Origin: Chloroflexota bacterium
GTDB lineage: Bacteria; Chloroflexota; Anaerolineae; Aggregatilineales; Phototrophicaceae
Length of the DNA stretch: 64,000 nt
Direction of reading: 5' to 3'
Assembly: GCA_028875245.1 (NCBI GenBank)
Contig: JAPPEU010000010.1
Coordinates: forward strand, 1 to 64,000
A model generated the notes under the pieces. The model ran no database searches and had not been told where the DNA came from. It was given only the letters and a program-made list of their open reading frames with translations. This document shows positions 33,753 through 43,508 of this stretch, piece by piece. A program made the position numbers and the translations under genes. Positions within the stretch are counted from its first letter, which is position 1; each line of letters opens with the position of its first letter.

Positions 33753-35213
33753 ATGAGGGTTCTGCTGGCTAGCGCGGAGGCGGCGCCATTTGCCAAGGTC
33801 GGCGGTCTTGCCGATGTCGTCGGATCATTGCCGACCGCTTTGCGCCGGTATGGCGTCGATGCCCGCGTTATCATCCCCTACTACGGTTTCATTGACCCAC
33901 TCGAATTCAACATCGAGCCATTATTCAGCTTCGACTTTCACCATCGCATGGGCGTCAACGAAGTCAGGCTGGCCTGCTGCCAACAAGATGACATCATCTT
34001 TTATCTGCTGCAGTCGGCGCCATACTTTGGAAACGAGGGCGAAGTCTACAGTCGATGGGATTGGGATATGGAGCGCTTCGTTTATCTCAATCAGGCCCTA
34101 ATGGCGTCCCTGTCACAATTGCATGAGCGGGGGGCTTGGTTTCCGCATGTGCTGCATGTGAACGACTGGCATACCAGTCTGCTGCCATTTCTGATTCGCG
34201 CTCATGCTGAAGGCGACCGCTGGACTGAGCTGGCGGCGGTCCTCAGCATTCACAATATCGCCTACCAGGGCAAAGACGCCGGCGGCTTCTTGTGGCAGGC
34301 CGGGATACACGGACGGCATGATCCTGACCTGGCGGATTTGGGCCTGACTGACAACCTGCTCGGCATCGGCATCGCATACAGCGACATGATTTCTACCGTG
34401 AGCCCGCGCTACGCCGACGAGATACAATATGCCTACGCCGGTTACGAGTTGGCGCCGCTGATCGCCAGGCGAGCGGACAATCTGCGCGGCATCCTGAACG
34501 GCCTGGATGTGGAACAGTGGGATCCGGAGAACGACCCGACGCTTGCCGAGAATTTCAGCGCCGAGAATTTCGCCGCAAGGCGCCCCGCCAACAAGCGGCA
34601 TTTGCAATCCTTCGCGCGCTTGCCCGTGGGTGACGATGTACCGCTGGTCGGCATTGTGAGCCGGCTCGCGGCCCAAAAGGGCTTTGACCTGGCGCTGCCG
34701 GCTTTGCGCAATCTCCTGGCGCGGCGCGATATGCAATTGGTCGTCTTGGGCACGGGCGAACCGGATCTGGAGGTCGCCTTTTGGCAGCTCGACCAGGATT
34801 TTGGCCACAAGGCAAGAGCCTTTCTCCAGTTTGACGGCGCGCTGGCGCAGCAAATCTACGCCGGCTGTGATATCTTTTTGATGCCGAGCCACTTTGAACC
34901 CTGTGGCATGGGCCAGATGATGGCGCTGCGTTATGGCGCGCTGCCGCTGGTGCGGGAAACCGGCGGCCTGGCGGACACTGTCGTAAACTACGACGACGGC
35001 AAGGCCGATATGGGAACGGGTTTCGTATTCCAATGGCAAGAGGCGGGGGCGGTTGAAGGGACGCTCAACTGGGCGCTTGACCTCTATTCGCAGCGGCCGA
35101 AAGCCTGGCGCCGCATGCAGGAACGCGGCATGCGGGCGGATTTCAGTTGGAGGAAGAGCGCCATGGACTATACTGAGATGTATGAGCAGGCGCGCGCCAG
35201 CCGGCGAGCTTAG
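33753..35213 (+). CDS. glgA: Glycogen synthase
   Basis: A 486-residue GT5 glycosyltransferase that extends alpha-1,4-glucan from ADP-glucose. The N-terminal donor-side motif is KVGGLADVVGSLP, and HVNDWHTSLLPF is the acceptor-side His. ISRLAAQKGFDLAL-type sequence (IVSRLAAQKGFD), MPSHFEPCGMGQMMALRYG and RETGGLADTV form the nucleotide-sugar site. Length is normal. Start at ATG 33753 has a GAGG site, and the promoter position supports it. The next gene, glgC, makes its substrate. Confidence 0.95.
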   Translation: MRVLLASAEAAPFAKVGGLADVVGSLPTALRRYGVDARVIIPYYGFIDPLEFNIEPLFSFDFHHRMGVNEVRLACCQQDDIIFYLLQSAPYFGNEGEVYSRWDWDMERFVYLNQALMASLSQLHERGAWFPHVLHVNDWHTSLLPFLIRAHAEGDRWTELAAVLSIHNIAYQGKDAGGFLWQAGIHGRHDPDLADLGLTDNLLGIGIAYSDMISTVSPRYADEIQYAYAGYELAPLIARRADNLRGILNGLDVEQWDPENDPTLAENFSAENFAARRPANKRHLQSFARLPVGDDVPLVGIVSRLAAQKGFDLALPALRNLLARRDMQLVVLGTGEPDLEVAFWQLDQDFGHKARAFLQFDGALAQQIYAGCDIFLMPSHFEPCGMGQMMALRYGALPLVRETGGLADTVVNYDDGKADMGTGFVFQWQEAGAVEGTLNWALDLYSQRPKAWRRMQERGMRADFSWRKSAMDYTEMYEQARASRRA

Positions 35214-35297
35214 CTGGCTGAACGATTGGGCGTTGGCGGTAAATAGCTTTGATCATCTACGAGCTTTCGAGCCGAGGAGTGATGTCAGGAGTGGACG

Positions 35298-36563
35298 GTG
35301 AAGATAAAAGCAGTGATCCTCGCGGGTGGCAAGGGGACGCGGCTGGGCGTATTGACGATCAAGCGCGCCAAGCCGGCTGTGCCCTTCGGCGGCAAGTACC
35401 GAATTATAGACTTCGCGCTCAGCAATTGCGTTAACTCCAATATATTTGATGTGCTGGTTCTGACGCAATACCGCCCGCACAGCCTGAATGATCACATCGG
35501 AAAAGGCCGTCCCTGGGATCTGGATCGGTCATTCACCGGCGGCGTGCGCATGCTGCAGCCTTATCAGGGCAGCTTTGATACCGACTGGTACGCGGGGACG
35601 GCGGACGCGGTCGCGCAGAATCTCAATTTTGTGCGCCAGGGCCGGCCGGAGTACGTCCTCATTCTTTCCGGCGACCACATCTACCAGATGGATTATGACA
35701 TGCTGGTGCAATACCATCGCGATAAAGGCGGGGCCGCCACCGTCTGCACCATCCGCGTGCCGCTGGATGAGGCGAGCCGCTTCGGCATTGTCGATACCGA
35801 CAGCGATTATCGCGTCACCGGCTTCATCGAGAAACCGGCGACCCCGCCCGGCAATCTGGCGAATATGGGCGTTTATGTCTTCGACTATGACGTGCTGGAA
35901 CGCGTCCTGCAGGCCGACCATGTCGCGCCGAATTCGGAACATGACTTCGGCAAAGACATTCTGCCCAATATGGTCGCCGACAAAATGGACATTTTCGCCT
36001 ATCCCTATGGCGGCTACTGGATTGATGTGGGCACGGTGGACGCCTATTGGGAAGCGCACATGGACCTGCTTTCCAGCCCGCCGTCCTTGAATCTGAATGA
36101 TCGCACTTGGGTGATCCACACACGCAGCGAAGAGCGTCCGCCGGTGCGCGTCGGCGCGGATGCCGCCATCGTCGACAGCATGATCGCCGACGGCTCGGTG
36201 ATCGGCGCCGGCGCGGTCATTGAACGCTCGATTCTGTCGCCCGGCGTATTTATCGGTCCGGGCGCGGTCATCCGCGAATCAGTCGTATTGAACGACGCCT
36301 ATATCGAGACCGGCGCGCGCCTTGAAAGGGCGCTGGTGGATAAAATCGCCGTCATCGGCAAGAACGCTCGCGTCGGCTCCTGGCAAGACATGGGCGACCT
36401 CAAGATCACCAGCATCGGCAAGAACGCCCGCGTCCCGCCGGACTTCACCATTGGCGAGGGCGCCGTCGTCGGCTCCGATTGCAGTCATCAGAGCTTCGCC
36501 CGCTTCAGCGACAGGACGGTGCCGGCCGGCAGCGATATCGAGTATCTGTCCCGCATGGGCTGA
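35298..36563 (+). CDS. glgC: Glucose-1-phosphate adenylyltransferase
   Basis: A 421-residue enzyme that makes ADP-glucose from glucose-1-phosphate and ATP. The pyrophosphorylase motif [12 protein letters not shown], catalytic-region [21 protein letters not shown] and [11 protein letters not shown] are present. The C-terminal left-handed beta helix, made of repeated hexapeptides ([24 protein letters not shown]), carries the regulatory site. GTG start with AGGAG seven bases before. It lies 84 bp after glgA, probably the same unit. Confidence 0.96.
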   Translation: MKIKAVILAGGKGTRLGVLTIKRAKPAVPFGGKYRIIDFALSNCVNSNIFDVLVLTQYRPHSLNDHIGKGRPWDLDRSFTGGVRMLQPYQGSFDTDWYAGTADAVAQNLNFVRQGRPEYVLILSGDHIYQMDYDMLVQYHRDKGGAATVCTIRVPLDEASRFGIVDTDSDYRVTGFIEKPATPPGNLANMGVYVFDYDVLERVLQADHVAPNSEHDFGKDILPNMVADKMDIFAYPYGGYWIDVGTVDAYWEAHMDLLSSPPSLNLNDRTWVIHTRSEERPPVRVGADAAIVDSMIADGSVIGAGAVIERSILSPGVFIGPGAVIRESVVLNDAYIETGARLERALVDKIAVIGKNARVGSWQDMGDLKITSIGKNARVPPDFTIGEGAVVGSDCSHQSFARFSDRTVPAGSDIEYLSRMG

Positions 36564-36609
36564 TAATTTTGATCGGCTTGTGGGGGCTTGCGGCGATGGT
36601 GAATGAGGC

Positions 36610-36814
36610 GGCATGATATTGAAGTCGGTTGAGATTCTTGCATTCTTGCTCTGAATCTCGGCTCTATTTCCCTCACCCGAAATGATGACGATTTGTAGGG
36701 GCGACTCTTGAGTCGCCCACTGTCAAATCGCCGACGGGCGACCCAATGGCTCGCCCCTACAGACTGCTAGGTGGATGCAATTTACCTAATTTCAACCGAA
36801 AAGGTTACACTACC
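36610..36814. mobile_element. MITE-like element, copy 1
   Basis: About 205 bp, non-coding. Its right 120 bp is about 95% identical to the copy at 54570-54766 (six differences). Its ends are inverted: CGGTTGAGATT on the left and AATTTCAACCG on the right. The core carries TGTAGGGGCGACTCTTGAGTCGCCC and a matching TCGCCCCTACA, forming a nested palindrome. No transposase is present, so it would be mobilised in trans, if at all. Confidence 0.7.
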
Positions 36815-36931
36815 CTTGGCGTAGACCGCTTGACGAATCCAAGTGGATTCAGGTAAGTTGTGAAGCTCTTGAAACTTAGACCATTGCAGAGGTGTATCGC
36901 CGAAGCGCCCAATATGCGTAACTGGAAAAGC

Positions 36932-36957
36932 GGGCGTCTCAGCGAGACGCCCCTACA
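36932..36957. repeat. GTAGGGG-family hairpin
   Basis: GGGCGTCTC-AGC-GAGACGCCC forms a perfect 9-bp stem with a 3-nt loop, followed by CCTACA. It is the reverse orientation of the GTAGGGGCGAC motif of the other repeats. No T-run follows, so it is not a simple terminator. Confidence 0.65.
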
Positions 36958-37065
36958 ACGCGCTTTGTTTTTGCATTACTTTGTTATAGCCAGGTCTTTA
37001 GTTTGCTTTTGCTACTTGACGCAATTGCGCTTACTCCATGAGGAATCTAGTTGAAAGGCATCGCA

Positions 37066-37845
37066 ATGAGCAAGATAAAAGTCGGGGTGCAACTGCATCC
37101 GCAGCGAGTCAGCTACGCAACCTATGCGCGAGCGGTCGAAGACACCGAGGCGCGCGGCGTCGATTCCATCTGGAACTGGGATCACTTCTTCCCGCTTTAT
37201 GGCGAAGGCGCGGGGGAGCACTTTGAAGGCTGGACGCTCTTGACCGCCATCGCCATGTTGACCTCCAAAGTCGAAATCGGCACGCTGGTCACCTGCAACA
37301 GCTATCGCAATCCGGCGCTGTTGACGCAGATGGCCAACACCGTCGATCATATCAGTGGCGGCCGCCTGATACTCGGCATCGGCGCTGGCTGGTTCGAGAA
37401 AGATTATGTCGAGTTCGGTTATGAATTCGGCACGGCCGGCAGCCGCCTGCGGGACCTGGGCGCGGCGCTGCCCATCATCAAGGAGCGCATGAGCAAGGAA
37501 CTGCCGCCGCCGCTGCGCAATCCCATCCCGATCATGATTGGCGGCGGGGGCGAAAAAGTCACCCTCAAGCTGACCGCCATGCACGCCGACTCATGGAACG
37601 GCTTCGGGCCGCCGGAGACCTGGGCGCATAAGAACCGCATCCTCGACGATTGGTGCGCCCAAGTGGGGCGTGATCCGGCCGCCATTGAACGCAGCGTTTC
37701 GATCACGCGCGAAGACGACATTGACGATAGCCTGGACGCCTATGCCGAAGCGGGCTGCCGGCATTTCATCCTGATGTCCGCGGCGCCGCCAGATTATGAC
37801 CGGGTGGAAGCGCTGATAAACTGGCGCGACCGGGCGACTGCTTAG
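37066..37845 (+). CDS. LLM-class F420-dependent oxidoreductase
   Basis: A 259-residue TIM-barrel flavin/F420 oxidoreductase. SKIKVGVQLHPQ and DSIWNWDHFFPLYG match the start of the luciferase-like fold; GTLVTCNSYRNPALLTQMANTVDHISGGRLILGIGAGWFEKDY is the cofactor-binding section, and IPIMIGGGGEK follows. Such enzymes use F420 in Actinobacteria and Chloroflexota. The substrate is unknown. The ATG at 37066 (with AAAGG) is used rather than TTG 37051. Confidence 0.88.
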   Translation: MSKIKVGVQLHPQRVSYATYARAVEDTEARGVDSIWNWDHFFPLYGEGAGEHFEGWTLLTAIAMLTSKVEIGTLVTCNSYRNPALLTQMANTVDHISGGRLILGIGAGWFEKDYVEFGYEFGTAGSRLRDLGAALPIIKERMSKELPPPLRNPIPIMIGGGGEKVTLKLTAMHADSWNGFGPPETWAHKNRILDDWCAQVGRDPAAIERSVSITREDDIDDSLDAYAEAGCRHFILMSAAPPDYDRVEALINWRDRATA

Positions 37846-37863
37846 GCCAGGCTGAGCTCTGGC

Positions 37864-38202
37864 TTAAGGCGACGCATCGACGTTGGTCGTTACAACACAG
37901 TTGTCGCTTCCGTATGGGTTTGGCGTGTAACTTTCAGCCGCTGTATCGTTAACCCATTGCGCGCTATCGACCAGGTATCGGAATTCATAGCGCTCGCCGG
38001 CTTTTAAGTAACGCATTGTCATAAAGCGGCCATCTTTGAGCCGCCGCATGGGTTGCGCTTGCCAGTCATCAAAACTGCCCACAATTTGAACGGACTCGGC
38101 TTCTGGCATCGCCTCGGTGTAGAAGCCGAGCGCAATTCTGCCGTCTTTGGTAAGTGTCTTGGTTATCAAGAGTTGCCTCGATTCTGGAACAGTCTCCGCC
38201 AT
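37864..38202 (-). CDS. CBM48/AMPK-beta-like glycogen-binding protein
   Basis: A 112-residue single-domain protein. GFYTEAMPEAESVQIVGSFDDWQAQPMRRLKDGRF, RYLKAGERYEFRYLVDSAQWVNDTAAE and TPNPYGSDN are the strands of the CBM48/isoamylase-N carbohydrate-binding fold, including the aromatic ligand residues. It has no catalytic domain. Its location between glgC and glgP on the opposite strand suggests it binds glycogen or tethers partners. Start ATG 38202, site AGGGA unusually close. Confidence 0.8.
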   Translation of the reverse strand: MAETVPESRQLLITKTLTKDGRIALGFYTEAMPEAESVQIVGSFDDWQAQPMRRLKDGRFMTMRYLKAGERYEFRYLVDSAQWVNDTAAESYTPNPYGSDNCVVTTNVDASP

Positions 38203-38371
38203 ATTTCCCTGGCGCGCGGCCAACTGCGATGAGCAGCGGGCAGGCGTGGTTCCCTTCCATATTAACATATTTCTGCAACGCCAAGAACGATACGATATTC
38301 TTGCGATAATTTCAGTCCCCCGCCCTGAAGAGCGCAGCCGCGAATGCGCGGCCCGCGCGCCATAGTCAAGC

Positions 38372-38399
38372 TTGCGTCATGACGAATAAACGATAGAAT
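38372..38399 (+). promoter_or_regulatory. Promoter of glgP
   Basis: TTGCGT (38372-38377), 16 bp, TAGAAT (38394-38399); 51 bp before the glgP ATG. Confidence 0.45.
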
Positions 38400-38449
38400 A
38401 GGCGACTTGTAAATCGGAATTAAGCGCCGTCCGCAAGGGAGCAGGGTCA

Positions 38450-41017
38450 ATGGTGCAACCGGTCGCCCGGGTCAATGTCGCGCCCAAGCTGCCGCCTCAA
38501 CTGGGGCGCCTGCATGAATTAACCTACAACCTCCGCTGGTCCTGGGACCATGAATCGATCGCCTTGTTCCGCCGCCTCGACCCCGATTTGTGGGAGGAGA
38601 CGGGGCACAACCCGGAATGGATGCTGGGGCGGATGAGCCAGGAGCGCCTGAACGCCTTGGTCGACGACACATCCTTCATGGCGCATTACGCCCGCGTATG
38701 TCGCTCATTTGACGAATACATGCGGGCGGGCCAGACCTGGTTCGCGGCCAAATACGGCCAAATGGAGCGCCAACCGATCATCGCTTATTTTTCGATGGAG
38801 TTCGGCTTGACGGAGTGCTTGCAAAATTATTCCGGCGGCCTGGGTGTGCTGAGCGGCGATCATCTAAAGAGCGCCAGCGATTTGGGCGTTCCCCTGGTCG
38901 GCGTCGGCATTCTGTATCAGGAAGGTTACTTTCAGCAATACCTCAACGCCGACGGCTTTCAGCAAGAGTCCTACCCGATCAATGATTATGTGAATCAGCC
39001 GGTGAAACTAGAGACTGATGCGGCCGGTCGGCCCATCAAAATCTCGGTGCCCATGCCCGGGCGCGAGCTTTTCGCGCGGATATGGAAAGTGCAAGTCGGG
39101 CGCGTTTCCATTTATCTGCTCGATACGAATATCGATGACAATACGCTGGAGGAAGACCGCAACCTGACGGATCGACTCTACGGCGGCGACCGGCGCACGC
39201 GCATTCGGCAGGAAATACTCATGGGCATCGGCGGCGTGAGGCTGCTGCGCGCGCTTGGCATCGGCGCCGATATCTTTCACATGAATGAGGGGCACTCCGC
39301 TTTCCTGCTCCTGGAGCGCGTCCGCAATTATATGTGGGATTATGGGCTTTCATTCGAGCAAGCCAAAGCCATGACGGCGGCGAGCAGCGTCTTCACCGTG
39401 CACACGCCGGTGCCGGCTGGGCAGGAACGCTTTGGCTTTGACCTCATCGACGAGCATTTCACAGATCTGATGGGCGAATTGGGCTTGTCGCGCGACCAGT
39501 TCATCGATTTGGGGCGCGAGAATATGGGACATTATGAGCTGTTTTCGCTGTCCGTCATGGCGCTGAATCTGTCGTCGGGCACGAATGGCGTGGCCCGGCT
39601 CCACGGCGAAGTCTCGCGCGATATGTGGAATTGGGTTTACCCCTATGTGCCGGTGCATGAAGTGCCTATAAGCGCGATCACCAACGGCGTGCATGTGCAG
39701 ACCTGGGTCAGCCAGGAGATGGCGCAATTGTTCGATCGCTACCTGGACCCCGGCTGGCGCTCGGAAGAATCAAAGCCCGAAGTCTGGGAAGGCGTGGCGA
39801 CCATCCCCGACGCCGAGCTGTGGCGGACGCATGTGCGGCGGCGCGAACGTCTGGTCGCTTTCGCGCGCGACCGCCTGCGCGAGCAGCTGCAACGCCGCGG
39901 CGTCTCGCAAACCGAAATTGAAGAGGCGGACGAGGTGCTGAATCCGGACGCGCTCACCATCGGCTTCGCCAGGCGCTTCGCCACCTACAAACGAGCGACC
40001 TTGATCTTCCGCGATTTGGGGCGCCTGCGCAAACTGGTGACCGACGCCGATCGCCCGGTCCAGTTCATCTTCGCCGGCAAAGCCCATCCGCATGACAACG
40101 AAGGCAAAGAGTTGATCCGCACGATTGTGAATGTGGCGCGCGACCCCGACTTCCGCAATGCAATCGTCTTCCTGGAAAATTACGATATGAATGTCGCTCG
40201 TTATATGGTGCAGGGCGTCGATGTCTGGCTGAACAATCCGCGCCGCCCGAAGGAAGCCAGCGGCACCAGCGGCATGAAAGTCATCTACAACGGCGGCCTG
40301 AATTGCAGCATCCCCGATGGCTGGTGGGCCGAGGCTTATCGCGGCGATATCGGCTGGTCCATCGGCCACGGCGAAGAATACCGCGAAGACGAATGGGCGC
40401 ACCAGGACTACGTCGAGAGCCAGGCGCTCTACAATCTGCTGGAGCAAGACATTGTGCCCCTGTTTTACCGCCAAGCGCGCGATGGCTTGCCGCGCGAATG
40501 GATCCGCCGCGTCAAACGCAGCATGCAAGCGCTGGCGCCGCGCTTCAACACGCATCGCGCGGTGCAGCAATATACTGAAGAGTTTTACATGCCGCGCTTT
40601 CAAGTGAGCCGAGCGATGTCTCGCTCCAACTTCGCGGGCACGGCCGCCTTTGTCGAATGGCGGCGTCAACTCGACCATGTTTGGCATGAGGTGGCTGTGC
40701 TGGATGTCGATATTCGCGATGGCGATGTCGAGATTGGCAGCAGCGCCACCATTCACACCCGCGTGGCCCTTGGGCAGTTGTGTCCGCGCGATGTAAAGGT
40801 ACAGCTCTACTACGGCATGCTGGACAGCGCCGGCAACATCCGCGAGGGCGAGGGCGTTGACATGCGCATCGAATCAGAAAACGGCAACGGCGCCTACACC
40901 TATGCCGCGGACCATATCTTTCACAAGACCGGCAACATCGGTTTCTCGGTGCGCATCCTGCCCCATCACGAGTATTTGCATACCTCGATTCTGCCCGACA
41001 AGATCGTCTGGGCTTAG
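38450..41017 (+). CDS. glgP: Alpha-glucan (glycogen) phosphorylase
   Basis: An 855-residue GT35 phosphorylase of the short, archaeal/bacterial DUF3417 type. The N-terminal LHELTYNLRWSWDHESIALF and the NYSGGLGVLSGDHLKSASDLG site identify it. HMNEGHSAFLLLE lies in the active-site cleft, and the PLP site appears as RPKEASGTSGMKVIYNGG, with Lys for the cofactor. It phosphorolyses glycogen to glucose-1-phosphate, opposing glgA-glgC. The last 140 residues form a beta-rich extension (GSSATIHTRVALGQL...). An AGGGAG site precedes ATG. It has its own promoter. Confidence 0.95.
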   Translation: MVQPVARVNVAPKLPPQLGRLHELTYNLRWSWDHESIALFRRLDPDLWEETGHNPEWMLGRMSQERLNALVDDTSFMAHYARVCRSFDEYMRAGQTWFAAKYGQMERQPIIAYFSMEFGLTECLQNYSGGLGVLSGDHLKSASDLGVPLVGVGILYQEGYFQQYLNADGFQQESYPINDYVNQPVKLETDAAGRPIKISVPMPGRELFARIWKVQVGRVSIYLLDTNIDDNTLEEDRNLTDRLYGGDRRTRIRQEILMGIGGVRLLRALGIGADIFHMNEGHSAFLLLERVRNYMWDYGLSFEQAKAMTAASSVFTVHTPVPAGQERFGFDLIDEHFTDLMGELGLSRDQFIDLGRENMGHYELFSLSVMALNLSSGTNGVARLHGEVSRDMWNWVYPYVPVHEVPISAITNGVHVQTWVSQEMAQLFDRYLDPGWRSEESKPEVWEGVATIPDAELWRTHVRRRERLVAFARDRLREQLQRRGVSQTEIEEADEVLNPDALTIGFARRFATYKRATLIFRDLGRLRKLVTDADRPVQFIFAGKAHPHDNEGKELIRTIVNVARDPDFRNAIVFLENYDMNVARYMVQGVDVWLNNPRRPKEASGTSGMKVIYNGGLNCSIPDGWWAEAYRGDIGWSIGHGEEYREDEWAHQDYVESQALYNLLEQDIVPLFYRQARDGLPREWIRRVKRSMQALAPRFNTHRAVQQYTEEFYMPRFQVSRAMSRSNFAGTAAFVEWRRQLDHVWHEVAVLDVDIRDGDVEIGSSATIHTRVALGQLCPRDVKVQLYYGMLDSAGNIREGEGVDMRIESENGNGAYTYAADHIFHKTGNIGFSVRILPHHEYLHTSILPDKIVWA

Positions 41018-41036
41018 GGTGCGGATGTTGGCGGGC

Positions 41037-41066
41037 ACGGGCGATCCGTTGGCTCGTCCCTGCAGT
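41037..41066. repeat. Half copy of GTAGGGG-family repeat
   Basis: ACGGGCGATCCGTTGGCTCG-TCCCTGCAG resembles the right half of the core at 36735-36765 (ACGGGCGACCCAATGGCTCG), with decay. It sits between glgP and miaB. Confidence 0.55.
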
Positions 41067-41097
41067 TTATATTGGCGGCGGGGAGGCGCGCAGCCAA

Positions 41098-41126
41098 TTG
41101 ACCCGCCTGCCGCCATCGACTAGAAT
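41098..41126 (+). promoter_or_regulatory. Sigma-70 promoter of miaB
   Basis: TTGACC (41098-41103), 17 bp, TAGAAT (41121-41126); 35 bp before the miaB ATG. Confidence 0.55.
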
Positions 41127-41161
41127 ACGCCCGTAAGCGCCAAACAGGTGAAGACTGAGCC

Positions 41162-42538
41162 ATGCAATATTACATTTGGACCCATGGCTGTCAGATGAAC
41201 GTGGCGGATTCGCAGTTGCTGGCCTCCGAGCTGGAGAAACTGGGACACAGGGCCGCCGCTGACGGCGATGACGCGGACATCATGATTGTGAACACCTGCG
41301 TCGTGCGGCAGAGCGCCGAAGACAAAGGGCTGGGGCGCTTGCAGCTGCTGAGCAAAATCAAAGAAGCGCAGCCGCACAAGGTGATCGGTGTCATGGGCTG
41401 CATGGTCGGCGTGCGCGATCCGCTCTGGATGCGGCAGCGTCTGCCCTACGTCGATATCTTCATGCCGCCCTCGGATCCGGCGCCGATGGTCAATTTTCTC
41501 AGTGAGCGCCGCGACGAAGCCGACGTGCTCGCGCTGGAGGCGGAAGCGCGGACGCAGAGAGACGCGCTGCAAGACGGCGAGCTCCTGCTGCCGCTGCGCG
41601 AACGGGGACGCCTGGTCAGCGCGCATGTGCCCGTAGTCTACGGCTGTTCCCACGCTTGCACCTTCTGCATTATCCCCTTCCGGCGCGGTGTAGAGCGCAG
41701 CCGGCGCGTCGGCGAAATTCTGGCGCATGTCCGCAGCCTGGCGCTCCAGGGCGTGAAAGAAGTGACGCTGCTCGGGCAAATCGTCGACCGCTACGGCAAA
41801 GATATACCCGATGGTCCGGACCTGGCCGATCTTCTCCGCATCGTGCACGAAGCCGCCGAAGAAGTCGGCATTGAGCGCATTCGCTTTCTCACCAGCCATC
41901 CCAATTGGATGACGGCAAAACTCTTGCGCGCGGTCGCCGAATTGCCGCGCGTGATGCCGCATATCGAAGTGCCGATTCAGGCCGGCGACGACGATGTTTT
42001 GGCGCGGATGCGGCGCGGCTACACGGCCGATCAATACCGCCGGCTCGTGAGCAAGATCCGCAATATTATCCCGCAGGTCGCGATTCATACCGATATCATC
42101 GTTGGTTTCCCCGGCGAAACGCGCGCCCAATTCATGGAGACCTACCGCCTCCTGGAAGAGCTTAAGCTCGACAAAGCCCATCTGGCGCGCTACAGCCCGC
42201 GGCCGCAGACGGTCAGCCAGCGGCGAATGGAAGATGACGTGCCGGATGAAGAAAAGCGCGAGCGCCTTCGGATGCTGGAAGATTTGCAAGCCCGCGTCGT
42301 CGCTGAAATCAACGCCCGGCGTCTGGGCGAAATCGTCGAAGTCCTGGTCGAAGAGGAATACAAGGGCCGCTGGCGCGCGCGGACGCCGCAGAACAAATTG
42401 GTCTTCTTTGAAGCCGAGGGCGATTGGAAGGGCAGGCTGGCGCAAGTCGAAATCACCTGGACCGGGCCCTGGAGCATGCAAGCGCGCCTGCCGCTGGAGC
42501 GGGCGGAGGCTGTTCCGCCGCTCATCCTCGCCGGTTGA
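41162..42538 (+). CDS. miaB: tRNA-2-methylthio-N6-dimethylallyladenosine synthase
   Basis: A 458-residue radical-SAM methylthiotransferase acting on i6A37 of tRNAs reading U-starting codons. The N-terminal UPF0004 domain has cluster cysteines in GCQMNVADS, TCVVRQSA and GCMVG. The radical-SAM cluster is in YGCSHACTFCIIP. The TRAM domain forms the C-terminus (about 395-455). Both 4Fe-4S sites appear intact. MiaB and the related RimO/MtaB families are similar in layout; MiaB is preferred from the N-terminal GCQMN and the length. Confidence 0.92.
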   Translation: MQYYIWTHGCQMNVADSQLLASELEKLGHRAAADGDDADIMIVNTCVVRQSAEDKGLGRLQLLSKIKEAQPHKVIGVMGCMVGVRDPLWMRQRLPYVDIFMPPSDPAPMVNFLSERRDEADVLALEAEARTQRDALQDGELLLPLRERGRLVSAHVPVVYGCSHACTFCIIPFRRGVERSRRVGEILAHVRSLALQGVKEVTLLGQIVDRYGKDIPDGPDLADLLRIVHEAAEEVGIERIRFLTSHPNWMTAKLLRAVAELPRVMPHIEVPIQAGDDDVLARMRRGYTADQYRRLVSKIRNIIPQVAIHTDIIVGFPGETRAQFMETYRLLEELKLDKAHLARYSPRPQTVSQRRMEDDVPDEEKRERLRMLEDLQARVVAEINARRLGEIVEVLVEEEYKGRWRARTPQNKLVFFEAEGDWKGRLAQVEITWTGPWSMQARLPLERAEAVPPLILAG

Positions 42539-42615
42539 TGACCTGTCAAATCGCCCGAAGGCCAAACCTTGAAAACGGGCGACCAGGCCGGCTGCTCCGG
42601 CAGTGCTGCGTCTCA

Positions 42616-43347
42616 ATGAAAGCGAGCATTCACCGCCCAGTTTATCTTGCCTTCCTGTGCTTTTCGCTAAGTATCCTTTGCCTCAGTCTGGCCGCCTGTA
42701 ATCTACAGGGCCGGGCAGCCGAGGGAGCTCGGGAGGAACCGACCAATACCCCGGCGGGACCGCCAACGATTCAAATCGCATCGCCCAATGAAGGCGCCGA
42801 ATACGTCATCGGCGAAGAGATCCTGGTGTCTGTGCAGGCTGAGGACAGCATCGGTGTCAACAGCGTTCAGCTCTTCGTCGATGACCAGATCGTCCGAACG
42901 GTTTCTTCCGAGTCCTTGCAGGGCGACCTGGCTTTGCAGGCAATCCTCAATTATGTGCCCCAGCGCGCCGATATTGGCGTCGTCAATTTGCGCGCGGTGG
43001 CCTATCGAGGTCCGGTCGTGAGCGCGCCGGACGAGATCGCCGTAGTCGTGCGCGAATCGCAGTCGCAGATAATCGCCACGCCCGTTCAACAATCCAACGT
43101 GCCCTTCATTCCCAATGACGGCGTCTGCCGCGCCTTGATCAATGTCAATCTGAACTTCCGCACCGGACCGAGCACCGGCTTCCAAATCATCACTGTGCTT
43201 GGCAGCGGCACCCTGGCGCCGATCACCGGCCGCAACAGCGCCCATAGCTGGTGGCGGCTGACTGTCGACAATCGCGTCGGCTGGGTCAGCGGCGACTTCA
43301 CATCGGAGTACGGTGATTGCAGCCGGACGCCGGTGGTCGCGGGTTGA
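42616..43347 (+). CDS. Lipoprotein with Ig-like and SH3 domains
   Basis: A 243-residue surface lipoprotein. Signal peptide and lipobox LSLAAC give Cys28 for lipidation. An Ig-like Big_17-type domain (about 50-140, ITSPNEGAEYVIGEEILVSVQAED) is followed by an SH3b domain (about 165-240, ALINVNLNFRTGPSTGFQII, GTLAPITGRNSAHSWWRLTVDNRVGWVSG). SH3b modules bind peptidoglycan or glycans. The initiating ATG at 42616 follows the miaB gene by 77 bp. Confidence 0.85.
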   Translation: MKASIHRPVYLAFLCFSLSILCLSLAACNLQGRAAEGAREEPTNTPAGPPTIQIASPNEGAEYVIGEEILVSVQAEDSIGVNSVQLFVDDQIVRTVSSESLQGDLALQAILNYVPQRADIGVVNLRAVAYRGPVVSAPDEIAVVVRESQSQIIATPVQQSNVPFIPNDGVCRALINVNLNFRTGPSTGFQIITVLGSGTLAPITGRNSAHSWWRLTVDNRVGWVSGDFTSEYGDCSRTPVVAG

Positions 43348-43460
43348 CGCGCGGTTGATCGACAATTTATCGAACGGGCGCCGCCGCGAAAGGCGCGTTT
43401 ACGGAGTTTGAAAAAGCCGAGCGAGAATCGCCTCGTTCGTTCGCCGCCCTCAAGCGACTG

Positions 43461-43469
43461 TGCTAAAAT
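43461..43469 (+). promoter_or_regulatory. Extended -10 promoter candidate
   Basis: TGCTAAAAT, 40 bp upstream of the pseudo-receiver gene ATG. Confidence 0.35.
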
Positions 43470-43508
43470 CGGTACTATCGTTCCTCGAATAACACGCGAG
43501 CAAGCGCA

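Larger units (their letters stand above)
36564..37065. other. 502-bp intergenic region with two repeats
   Basis: No gene is credible here. It contains a MITE-like element (36610-36814) and a small GTAGGGG-family hairpin (36932-36957). The remaining 110 bp before the oxidoreductase gene hold AT-rich sequence, including TTGTTATAGC, a weak extended -10. Confidence 0.7.

Noticed and set aside
42541..42590. CTGTCAAATCGCC followed by GGGCGACC after miaB, resembling part of the repeat core
   Set aside because: Only about 13 bases match the MITE-like core (at 36720), with no hairpin or end sequence.
41120..42616. Long open frame antisense to miaB
   Set aside because: High-GC codon bias keeps the opposite strand open. 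The protein shows no motif, while miaB on the plus strand has all its cysteine motifs.
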